This document shows, piece after piece, positions 21,198 through 31,246 of a stretch of 64,000 bases of DNA (the stretch's first letter is position 1; each line of letters begins with the position of its first letter). The notes beneath the pieces are model-generated. The model ran no database searches, was not told where the DNA came from, and saw only the letters and a program-made list of their open reading frames with translations. The stretch spans positions 328,001 to 392,000 of the forward strand of contig NW_019029018.1 of assembly GCF_002105155.1 (NCBI RefSeq), written 5' to 3'. The DNA comes from Lobosporangium transversale. Taxonomy: Eukaryota; Mortierellomycota; Mortierellomycetes; Mortierellales; Mortierellaceae. The translations under genes and the position numbers were made by a program.

Positions 21198-22173
21198 GTT
21201 TAGACAGCGAAGCAGCGGAGACTATACTAGATAACCTCAGACACAGCGACGGCACAAAAAATACGCCCCAGCGCAACAAGTGTTCATCGATTGGGCCAGG
21301 CAAAATGACAGGGATCCATTCACCCCCAATCCGATCCTTTTAGTTAACTATCTCAATCATCAGATGCGCAACCGTCCATGGTCTCCCGCCACCACTCTGC
21401 AGAAACGCTCAGCCATTTTAGCTCTATTTCCAGACAAATCAGCGTTTGACAAGAGCCATGTATATAAGGACTTCATTACAGCCATCAAGGCCAAACACAT
21501 TCGACCTAGCAACGCATTGAGCATCAATCTCAACCCAGCTCTTGATTATATTCGATCCCTTCCTTCTAACGAGGAAATGTCATTCCTTCAGCTCACGAGA
21601 AAGCTTTGTTGGCTTCTAGGCGTTTGTGGGTTCCTTCGTCCAGACGACATTCGATGTATAGACCTGACCAAGACTACATGGACCACAAGCCAACTCATGC
21701 TCTTCATTCCTATTCCCAAAGAGAAACGACTTGGGAACCGCATCGAGAAGACAGTTTGTATTCGTTCCAACAGTGATCCGAAACTGTGCCCTGTGAATAC
21801 ATTTGCTGCGTATTTGCAAAGATTAACAGATCATCCACTGGAGGTACCACATCCGAAGGATGACAGTCTGACAATTCAACCTCTCATCCGACATTCCAAA
21901 TATTTGAATCGAGCAGTATCAGCAGAAACCATTTCCAATCACATGGACTCGATCTCAACTAAGATCCCAGAAGTGGAAAAGGCTTCCCGACGTATCAAGC
22001 CACGCGCACTCGGCTCTACAGCTGCAGCTACAGCAGGGGTATCGATTGACGACATCATCGCTCATGGTAATTGGTCTTCTCCGGAAACTTTCCAATATTT
22101 CTACCGCATGGCTAGTCAGACAAGAACGAATTTTACTGAGATCCTGGGACAAAACTCTGGATGCACATTATAG
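21164..22173 (+). CDS. DIRS tyrosine recombinase, apparently needing a -1 shift
   Basis: The catalytic part is a 297-aa frame starting at 21280, with the usual tyrosine recombinase residues: Arg in GFLRPDD (120), Arg in RALGST (242), HGNW (262) and YFYR (about 273-276). The conserved N-terminal part is in another frame: MARKRRYYTDLGLDSEAAE from 21164. The two join if the ribosome moves -1 at A-AAA-AAT (21256-21262), giving KKYAPAQQVFIDWARQ. A single missing A would look the same. The N-terminus overlaps the RT end by 34 nt and the stop lies inside the internal complementary region. The enzyme integrates the circular DNA intermediate. Confidence 0.85.
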
Positions 22174-22259
22174 GTCGGCTCCCGCCGTGATAATTACACA
22201 GCGTTCTCGAATAATATGAAGAGAAAAGCATATTATCCGAGGGAGCCGACCTATAATGT
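22165..22259 (+). repeat. DIRS internal complementary region
   Basis: The first part matches the reverse complement of the left outer end (18248 onward, one mismatch) and the second part the reverse complement of the right outer end (to 22495). It is the template used to rebuild the terminal repeats during replication. Confidence 0.9.
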
Positions 22260-22303
22260 CCCACCCTCCTCTCCCTAAGCTAGTCTGGTCCGGAGCTCAA
22301 GTC

Positions 22304-22446
22304 GAAGATGCTGATCAATCTTTGTGGCACCATAGTTTTGTAGCAAAAAAAAAAAAAAAAAAAAAAATTGTTTATTTTTATTTAGTGACTATGGATTTTC
22401 GGCGAATTAATAAAGAAAAGAAGTGACACATTATAGGTCGGCTCCC
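22304..22446 (-). repeat. DIRS right inverted terminal repeat
   Basis: This is the reverse complement of 18259-18402, with a run of about 23 A. It is followed by the outer end that terminates in ATT at 22493-22495. Confidence 0.92.
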
Positions 22447-22520
22447 TCGGATAATATGCTTTTCTCTTCATATTATTCGAGAACGCTGTGTAATTTACCC
22501 TCGTTGGGGTTTTTTATATT

Positions 22521-23010
22521 TTAGGTATTAAATATTAAAGTCTTTTTTTTATTGACATTTTGCTGTTCTTCAAACAAAAGAGTTTCAGCATCGGCTCGCT
22601 TTGTCATTATATTACATAAAGCGGCATGGAAACGGGCCGAAGCAAATTCATCCCATAGACCACGAGGTTGAGGAATGTTGCAATGGTAAAGGAGCATCGA
22701 GAAAAGATGACGCAGTCTTTTAGGGAATTGAAACCGGCATGCTTCTCGAAGGCAGTCTCGCCATTCGCTGTCGTCTTGCATATAACCAAGCGCCACAGCA
22801 GCTTCCCTAAAGGTGCCAAAGAGCCTATCATCCACTTTGCGGAGACACTCAAAGCTTTTTGCTCCCTTTTTGTGCAAACGCAAGATTCTGAGAGAGAAAA
22901 GCTCACGGTCTTTAGGATGAACAACATACATTCGGGTTACCGTCTTGTCCTGCCTGTCATGCGTTCTTGGTATCCACATTGGTGCCTGACCTTTTTTAGC
23001 CTCCCATCTG
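22521..23010 (-). pseudogene. Helitron Rep/helicase fragment (Rep-helicase linker)
   Basis: The minus-strand frame contains RMYVVHPKDRELFSLRIL, KGAKSFECLR, GTFREAAVALG, DDSEWRDCL and LRHLFSMLLYHC followed by LWDEF. This succession is what I know from the region of Helitron transposases just before the Pif1-type helicase domain. Neither the Rep HUH nuclease nor the helicase Walker motifs are present. Its 5' side abuts the end of the unknown multi-exon gene and its 3' side leads to the DIRS and, beyond it, the Helitron 3' terminus. It is a truncated, non-autonomous relic. Confidence 0.65.
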
Positions 23011-23025
23011 TAATGCAGAGAGTGC

Positions 23026-25756
23026 TTATCTCCCTGCCACATATTTCTCCAGTGATGCAAATGCCCTCTCAACCTCGTACGGATTCAAGTCGCCAAGTCT
23101 TTCCCATTCTTGTTCCCAGTCTTGTTCATACGGATCTTCTTGCCGAGCCTTTTGGTCTTCCTTAGGGGCAAAAGGAAAGGTTTCGTTTTTCTCTGTCTTG
23201 ATTTTTTTTTATAGTGGTGGATGAGGAACTCGCTTCACCTCCTTGCTTTCTTCTGCCTCTTGCTAGGATGGCTGGAGATGAAGAAGATGAGGCTTGAGTC
23301 TCCTTCAAAGCTTGACTTCTTGTCGAATGAGTCGAATAAACTTTTGTTACGGAGTGGTTCTCCATGTAAAAATGTAAAAAGTATGAGATATATGATTCGA
23401 GTGAAAGTGTAAATTATTTATGAGAGATGGAGAGTCAGCCTCTAAGGCAATATCGGAGTCAACGTCGGGGTCATCGTTAGAATTAACGTTCGAGACGACT
23501 CTCGAACCATGCGCCCGTTTGTTAGCCCTAGAAGGCGTGAAGAGCACTGCTAGGAGGAGTGGACACGTGAGAAACGGTCCTGCCATTGCACTTGAATCCC
23601 TCACAGCTCCGGCAAACCTCGCATTATGACTCTGTAATGTTTGAAGTAAAAAAATTCGGTTTTAAGGCAAGGAGATTGGATCGAAACATCAACATTATCG
23701 CTTTAATCTTACCGTGAAAGCGAGGGGGATATGAAGTGAGTTCGACGTAAGCCACCTCTTCAACCCCTGTACGTCATTTGGAAGCCATGCACACTCTCTG
23801 AGAACCTTCCTCGCCCCATGCACATCTTTGTAGTGACGCAATGCATAGAAGTCAAGCGTAAGTGCACGACCCTCCGCTATGGCTGGGAATTTGGTGGTGG
23901 CATCTGTTACGTACCGAGGCTTGGGAGTGCACCTCAGGTGCACTTCCATTTTTATTCATAAGGTCAGAATATTATGTGACGGCCATAGAGAGTCCTTAAT
24001 AAAAGGCTCTCGTTTGACAACAATAATAAAAACAACTTTGATCTCCTTGACTCATCAGACGCGAAATTATCTCAGCATCAGGTCCATTTTTCTGCAGAGC
24101 GCGCAGCACAGCGGTGTTCAAACGGATGGACTTCTTAAATTGAGGAATACACTCCTTCTCAGATACATTCTCAGATTTGAACTCAAAGATAGCAATCTCC
24201 GTATTACAATTGTAATTTGCGCTCAAACGAAGCGACAAGTCCACCTTTCGGCCTCCGATGTACCTCGAGGTCGCCCCTTAGTCCTTTTCGATTACTTGCC
24301 TTGCATGCTTACTTGCTGGAGATGTAAGCTCTCCTCTTTTTTGAGTATAAAATGTTGGTATTGATGGTTAGGTACAACAGTGGAATAATCAGCAGAATGA
24401 ACGAACAAGTGCAAATAAGACTTACGGGATCACTCTAAGGAATTTGCTGTCCATCAGGGTGTTCAGAATGAGCGCCCACAATGATACATACACATGCTCA
24501 GTGGTTGGTGGTGCGAGTTGGTTGATGCAAAGGTGGATAACGACCAACAGGATCTTTTCTCTCCTCACCCTAAACTCTTCTGGTGCCTCATCCAAGGTAG
24601 CCAGCTGAAAAAAATATCCACTTCTTAAGTTTCTTCAAGTTTGGTGGCGTAGTAAAAGAGGCGCTACTGTCCATTGGGCAAAGGGCATGAAGCATCTCAC
24701 CCATAAGATTTTTTACAGGCTCTTCTATTGTCCTGAAACTTGGTAGCTCTGACTGTTCCTGGACTTCCGCGCTAAACAACAGGCCATTGCTCGCGCCTTC
24801 CGAGACCGTGTTAATGATCCCAGAAAGAAGCACCCTAATGGTTGAGTGAGTTGAATGGTCCATCATATTATTTTGCAGCTGCTATCAAGCTAGTTGGTTC
24901 ATAGTTTATACATTATTTTTACATACAAGCGGGAAGAAGCTTGCTTACAATACGTCCTTGCTCAGTAAAAATGATTTTCTGTCAGCCTTGTTGTCGTCCA
25001 AAAGCATCTGCTAAGCACGCTCGAATATTTCTCTATGGTTAGAGGAGATTTTAGGCGGAGCCTTTGGCATATCAGCCGACTGGCCGCGGACCTAAAGGAT
25101 GGAATGGAAATTAGGCCGTAGCACTACATGAAGAGGGTTCACCTTCTAAGACCTTTTGTATACTCACCCTCTTGTAGATGTACTCAATGAGAGGACGGAA
25201 CGGATTCTCTTCCGAGTCATCCAGCATCGCCTCCAACTCATCAATGGCTTCTAGGTCTTTCAAGAAGAAAAAAGAAAAAAGAAAAAGAGAGAGAGGCATC
25301 AGTTATAGCGAAGTGCAACTAATGTTGAATGAAGCAATTAATTAATTAATTATTTCCGCCCTCGTTCTCATCTAAAGTTCCTCGGCCATACTTCTGGATC
25401 ACATATTCCTGACTTGATGGTTGCCGCCAGGGCTCCTATTCGATTATCGAATAGGAACCCTGGTTGCCGCGTGCCATTGCCAGATCTCTTGGCAGATTTT
25501 TTTTTATTCACCTTTGACTGGATACTCATCCAATATCCTTCTTCATTCTTTTCTTTGAACTTTTCGAATGTAGCCTTAAGTTGCTCCTGTCTGGTTTTTT
25601 CAATTGATGGAGAACTGATAAGAGTAAGGAACGCTTGGTTCGCCAACGCTTGCTAAGAAAACTTGAAGTGCTTAGAAAACTTGGGCAGAGATACGTGTTC
25701 TTTATCTTTCTAGGAGCATCAATACTTGAGTGTTTGGTAGGTCTTCCAGCATTCAT
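23026..25756 (-). pseudogene. Multi-exon gene of unknown function, probably decaying
   Basis: Protein-like exons line up on the minus strand with plausible splice sites: about 25756-25380 (GLN/LYS-rich start, FEKFKEKNEEGYWMSIQS), about 25265-25168 (DELEAMLDDSEENPF, donor GTGAGT), 25091-24949 (donor GTAAGC), about 24890-24640, 24604-24427 (ILLVVIHLCINQLAPP, donor GTAAGT), about 24244-24000 (EIAIFEFKSENVSEKE, KKSIRLNTAVLRAL), about 23950-23720, about 23640-23570 and 23365-23026. It ends EWERLGDLNPYEVERAF with TAA at 23026-23028. An in-frame TAG at 25011-25013 breaks an otherwise good exon, and not every junction can be joined in frame. I recall a multicopy Mortierella family with the SIRLN motif; no function is known to me. 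Decay or a missed exon boundary are both possible. Confidence 0.45.
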
Positions 25757-26310
25757 GATGATTGTCTAATGATCTTTTTCTGTCAATGCCTTTGAAAGGT
25801 CCTCTCTTTTGAGTCTGACCGTTGCGAATGTCACGTGACATATCAGTCGTTCTCTTCTCTTGAAATTTTTGGTCTTTTTGCTGAGTTGTCGAGCCGTTCA
25901 CTTCCAGCTCCAGATAGGGAAAACACTTCTTGAACACAAACACAAATAAAGAATGGCTCGACACAAAAGACTGAACGAGAACAGTCAATACTTCAATGAT
26001 TCTTGTGCAAAAAAAAGGAACAAAGAACTAGTTTGCTGCTTGCTGCTTGCTGCTCATGAAATAGGTGGCGAACCCTCCCAGGTGACTAAAATAAACCTTA
26101 CAACATCAATCTACCATATTCTTGGTCATCATGTTATAAGGAATCGGAACTTTCTTATTAACCAGAGGATCTGGAGGGGCTTTTTATTATTATTATTATG
26201 TATTATTATTTAAAGCATGGGGATAGTCAATCGCCACAAGGATGTTTAGGGGGAAAAAAAGAAGAAAAAAAAAGAAAAAAAGAAAAATGGTTTGTTTTTT
26301 GTTTGTTAAT
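25757..26310. other. Intergenic
   Basis: The stretch holds short frames and an ATT microsatellite near 26186-26211, plus a purine-rich run near 26252-26286. It contains the downstream region of the membrane-protein gene and the upstream region of the unknown gene. No other gene is supported. Confidence 0.4.
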
Positions 26311-27602
26311 CTACTCGAGTTCTATACGGGAAGAAGTGGTCTGTAATGTTTTCCTGGACGATACGCCCTGTCTAGGCATCAAATGTGGCCTGAGTCCCTT
26401 TCCAAAGTTGCGATAACAGATCACGCCAATGATAATGGTCGATATAATCGTAATCAAGCATAGCGACGCTTTTTTTTTTTTTTTTTTTTTTTCAAGAAAG
26501 AAAAGGAGAGAAAGTTAGAAAGATGTATAAACAATGATAGCGGATTCTTTTTTTTTTTTTTTTTTTTTTTTAAGAAAGCAGGAAACCATGTGAAGATGTG
26601 AATTTGTTTCTTTTTTTTGTTTGTCCTGTTGTTGTTTGTTTGCTTCTTTTCTTATAATAGCATTAAGCATATTAAACTTACCAAAGAGTGTCAAAAAATT
26701 CCTTACACCGACTACGTTGATCACCTTGGGTCCTACATACATCCGAACAAACTTAAAGGCAAAATAAACAACGCCACAGAGCATGGCCATAAAGAATGTG
26801 GCCATCCAGAGACGACTCTCATGTCGGACTGCATAAATGGCGATATAAAGGATCACGAGTGTTAGGGGCAGCACAATGATGGTCAACCAATACTCTGGAT
26901 CGTCTCCTCGTTTAAAGAGTGTCAAATAAATGAATTGGATTGAGAAGCCAATAAAGAAGAAGAAGTCCACCTTGATCAACACCAGGTAGATTTGATACCA
27001 ACGATACATTCCTACATTTGAAAAGGGAAAGGGAAAGGAAAGGAAAAAGAAAAAAAAAAAAAAAAAAAGGAAAAAAAGTAAATAAGGATGGACTTGCATA
27101 ATGTGTATAACTGGTATCTATTTTTTTTTTTTTTCTTTTAAAGAAATAGTTTTTTATCTGCCCTTACGTCTTATAGTGGGATCAGCACCGATTTTCTTGT
27201 AGATGGTCCATCCAAACTCTTTAAAGAGTCGATAGGCAAGCCAGGTAATCAGGATCTGAGTCAGACCAATGACACAGATGGCGACGATCAAACCAGGATT
27301 AATTTTCGATTGTAATTCCATAGCTTTCTCTTCCGGGACGAAAAAGCCTTCCTTTGCAGCCATGTGAAGCGAATTCTTTGTTTGTGAGATTTCAAATATC
27401 GAGTAGGCGAAGCAACACAAATTGAAGATGACAATTCCAATTAATTCGATCGTATTTTGGGCTCGGACCTAAAATTCAAAGGCAATAAAAAAAAGGGGGA
27501 AAGTTGTCATTCGCATCTGTCAGTAAAGAAAGCAATTGTGGACCGTGTGTCAAAACTCTCCCCCTTTCTTTATCCTTATTCCCCTCAACTGTCTTTCTTT
27601 TC

Positions 27603-27639
<37 letters not shown>

Positions 27640-28669
27640 GCTCACGAGCCCATTTTCAGGAACAAAACGGGGTGCATGATTACAATTACATTGCAGACAC
27701 ACTGCCAAATCACAAACCACGCATGCATGGAACATCATCAAACAATGACAAACCAAAAACATTGCCTATCAATTGCCATCAACAAAAACTAAGAAAAATA
27801 TACAAATGTAAATGTAAATATAAAATACTTACAGCATCCCATGCAAAGACCAGTTGAAAAAGCTGAGCAAAGATAAAGACAATCATGTAGGCTGGGATAG
27901 AACGTGATTGATTCCTCCAATCCTGATAAGGAGGTACAGACACACCTGCGTTTGGTCCAGATTCTGCAGGAGGCAATGCTTTACTGACCAGACTTTGGAA
28001 ATATAAAACAGCAATGATGACTTGGATAATAATCACCAACAGAGCCTCAATTCCGATGATGGAGATCATTAGTTTACCAGAGAGAGTACAAGGGAAGAAG
28101 AACCATTTTTTGAGCCGAGCCTTTAAACCCAATGGTTCTTCTTTTTCCTCCTCCTCCTCCTCCTCGTCTTCTTCTTCCTCAGTATCATGTGTACCATTAG
28201 CTGAGGTTGCAGAGGTCATGGATGAGGATTGAGGTGGATAGGAGTAGGAAGGTGGTGGCTGTTGTCCGGGCTGTTGTTGATGTTGTTGATATGAGGGATG
28301 AGGAAAGGTGGGCGAATAGCTGCCGTTTGGATTAGACAGACGGTTCTGTGAGGATTGATAGGATGTTTGATTCAACTGCTGTATTGGTGCTTGAGTTAAT
28401 TGAGTTGTAGAATTAAAATTAATATTACTGTTGTTGTTGTTGTTGTTGTTGCTGTTGCTGTTCATCAAATAGTTTATATTACTGTTATTGATATTATGAC
28501 CATTGGTAATGAATGCGTTGGGATATCTATTAGCGTGGTTGTAAGTTAGAGAGGAAGGGTCATAAGGATGTTGTGGGCTGTTGTTGCTGATGATGTTGAT
28601 GTTGTTGGTATGTCTTTGTGGGTGTTCAGCCTGGTTATGGCTCTGAGATGGTCGTAGGTTATTCGCCAT
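26311..28669 (-). CDS. Polytopic membrane protein, UPF0658-like (Golgi)
   Basis: The four exons are 28669-27833, 27468-27168, 27011-26682 and 26468-26311; together they give 1626 nt in frame (541 aa). All donors are GTAAGT or GTAAGG and all acceptors end in AG. The N-terminal 190 residues are Asn/Gln/Pro-rich and probably disordered, followed by a Glu run and GLKARLKKWFFFPC. About eight hydrophobic helices follow, for example LMISIIGIEALLVIIIQVII, AYMIVFIFAQLFQLVF, LIVAICVIGLTQILI, WLTIIVLPLTLVILYI. The C-terminus is short and polar. Architecture and the AQLFQLVFAWDAVRAQNT region remind me of the UPF0658 Golgi membrane family; its biochemical role is unknown. Every intron contains a long A or T homopolymer. 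The open frame extends 5' to 28957 but that part is low complexity, so I start at MANNL. Confidence 0.85.
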
Positions 28670-30529
28670 AAGTGATACCTGCTGTGTGGGAAAGGAGCAA
28701 AAAAGGTGTGTGTATCCAAGAATGTTAGAGAAGGGCGAATCAATGAAAAGGATGAAAGTAATAAAGGCAAATGGAAGCAAAGGAATGCAAATGAAGACAT
28801 GAAAGTAAAGAAAATAATGAGGGCAATGAAGCCAAGGGAGGGGCAATGAAGGCAATGGCAATGGCAATGAAAGCAAAAATAAAAAATAAAAAATAAAATA
28901 ATTGGAACTGGGGCGCATGGTCGCCTGGACAAATGAAACAAATAAACAAACAAACAAACAAAAGCAAGAACAAGAGAAGACAGTATTCTACTCAAGCTGT
29001 CCAATGCAAAGGTATTTTTTTTTTATTATTTTCTATCAATTTCAATCCCTTGACAAGTTCTTCTTACTGAATGCAGGCTAATCTCATCCATGCTTGTCTT
29101 CATGGTGTCTAGAGTGCTGAATATTGTAGCTTTGTGCAGATGTGCAATGTGTAAAGTGGAAAAAAAAGTTTCGGTCTGTAATAATAACAATAAAATACAA
29201 GGAATTGTAGCGATATAAATAAGCAATAAAGACGTGAACAGAGTGGATGTTGGAAAGAGAGACAGCAAAAGAGAAAGAGAGATAGAGACTGTGTGTCTGT
29301 GTAATAAAAAAATAAAAATAAAAAAATAAAAAAAAGTCGTTACAAATGAAGGATGAAGAAAGAGAGAAAGAGGAAGAGTAAAGAAGACGATGAAAGAGGA
29401 ATTGTCAATTGCTCTGTTCAACAAGAATGGGAGTGAAGGAAACGAGCGTTGGGAGAGTGTATGTACACTAAAAAAAAAAGAAAAAGAAAAAAGAAGGAAG
29501 GAAGGAAGGAAGGAAGAATAGGAAAGGGAGTAAAAGGAGTAAAAAAGAAGCAAGGATCAACAACATCCCAACCTAATTCAAGCATGATCAACATCAATAT
29601 CAATATGGACATGCTTTCGCTCATTTTCATCTGCATGTGTCCGTGGATGGGGCGAGAAGAGAAACAGAAAAGGTTAAGAGGGTGGATGAGGCGTAGTCAT
29701 CACTTGACTTGACTGGGCTGTGCTTTTTTTTTTTTTTTTTTTTTTCCTCTGGGTAAATTGAGAGTGATGTGGATGTGCATCACTGGAAAAAAAAATGCTC
29801 ATCACTTTGTTCCTTGGAATTGCTCTCACACCCTCTGCATCATACCCCATTGATATGACATCTATGTGGCTGTGGATGGGATTGATGCTGCGCCATGGAT
29901 AATTATGAACCAAACAGACATCAGAGTCGTATCACGCCACAGCACTTTGTTTGTTCTTTTTTGCTATTGAGCAGAAGGAAGCTTTTTAAGCGGTCGATCG
30001 ATCGTTCTTTTTAGCATTTTATTTTGTTTACAAAAGTAACCATGGTACATGGTGCGGTTTCTGAAAATAAATTATTCATTTAAGAAGATCATTATTAGTA
30101 TTCATGCAATAATTGCAAAGTGCTGTACCTTTTTACCACCTTCCATCTCCCCTTACTCCGAGGAGATTCCCTTTCTGTCTTTTCAAAAAATAGAATGGAA
30201 TGCCCGATCATATCACATCAGGAAATAATTTAATTAAAAAAAAAAAAAAAAAAAAAAAAATCCCAATTGCTTGACTCTTGCTTCACTTCGCAGCAATGCT
30301 CCACATGCCAAACAAATATGATGTGTGGAATAAAAAAGTGCACAGACGCATGGGAAAAAAAACATTTTGCATTTGCAAGAATGTACTGTATTAGAGACCT
30401 ATTTTGGAAAAGCATTCATTCATTAACACGACACATGTGCAAGATCAAGCCAATGATCATCAAGAAATTGAATTACATGGGTTTTGTCATTCATTCTATT
30501 AAAATGAAAAAAGAAATAAAATAAAAAAG
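28670..30529. other. Upstream/intergenic, strand-biased low complexity
   Basis: This is purine-rich on the plus strand (repeats such as AATGGCAATGGCAATG near 28840-28870, GAAAGAGAGA near 29255-29290, GGAAGGAAGGAA near 29494-29515), with poly-T and poly-A tracts. Long minus-strand frames here (for example 29553-29026) are Phe/Leu/Ser runs from this bias. It likely carries the promoter and leader of the membrane-protein gene. Confidence 0.45.
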
Positions 30530-30847
30530 ATGAAATTGATCATTCCAATCTCTTCATTACTCCTCCTTTTGTTTTTCTCCATAGCAATCAATATACATGT
30601 TTTAGCAATGGGAAGCAATTCCCTGCTCCCTGTTGGAAACCTTGCAACAAATGAAAATGATGAGACATCAGATGGTGAATCAATTGCCCTAAATCCTACA
30701 AGTTCTTCTGAATCAATTAGTACAAGAAAAGCGCCTTTTCGTTGCTTCACCGTCAACAGCCTTCAGGAGAAGGAGCTTCTCACCAGTGATCTAAGCTGGA
30801 AGCGAAGCAGTAGCGATTTTTGAGAACAAGCACGTGCTGGTTCAATT

Positions 30848-30980
30848 TTTCAGCATGCTGGTTCGTTTTTTCAGCATGCTGGTTCGTTTTTCCAGCATGC
30901 TGGTTCGTTTTTCCAGCATGCTGGTTCGTTTTTCCAGCATGCTGGTTCGTTTTTCCAGCATGCTGGTTCGATATTTCAGC
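30848..30980. repeat. Subterminal 21-22-bp tandem array of the hAT
   Basis: Six copies of a unit containing GCATGCTGGTTCG separated by T runs lie just inside the left end. The unit includes the palindrome GCATGC. The right end carries a single copy (around 34598-34612), so the array expanded on one side. Subterminal repeats are usual transposase-binding sites in hAT elements. Confidence 0.85.
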
Positions 30981-31246
30981 ATACTTGTTAAAATTTATTA
31001 AAATTTTTAACTTGCTTAACCAAGTGCTCCTCCATGCACTGCTACCTCAGACATCATTCGCATTTATTTTAGAATCTCGAGCATCAATAAAAGCTTGATT
31101 ACTCACAGCTACAGAATGGATAATCCTCATTCAAACATTTGTCAGTTTTGTATATGCACATGCCTAAAAAAAGATGTCAGCCATAGTTTGGCATCTGTTT
31201 TAGAAATTAAGCGTTGCCATAGAAGTCCTTTATTTTAATAAAAAAG

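Larger units (their letters stand above)
18248..22495 (+). mobile_element. Full-length DIRS-type tyrosine-recombinase retrotransposon
   Basis: The element has all structural marks of DIRS. It has inverted terminal repeats of about 144 nt (18259-18402 and 22304-22446, differing mainly in the homopolymer length). It has outer end sequences flanking each repeat, and an internal complementary region (22165-22259) that fuses the reverse complements of both outer ends. Both ends carry ATT (18248-18250 and 22493-22495), the trinucleotide expected at the circular junction. It contains gag, RT/RNase H and tyrosine recombinase frames. Such elements integrate through a recombinase-made circle and leave no target duplication. 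Confidence 0.92.

Noticed and set aside
27457-27857. Two plus-strand ORFs with Lys runs
   Set aside because: They lie inside the first intron of the UPF0658-like gene and are driven by its poly-A tract.
29026-29553. 175-aa minus-strand ORF rich in Phe, Leu and Ser
   Set aside because: It comes from a purine/pyrimidine-biased tract upstream of the UPF0658-like gene and has no domain or splice logic.
30848-30980. Regular 21-22-bp repeats that could suggest a CRISPR array
   Set aside because: The units are contiguous without unique spacers, in a eukaryotic hAT terminus; they are subterminal repeats.
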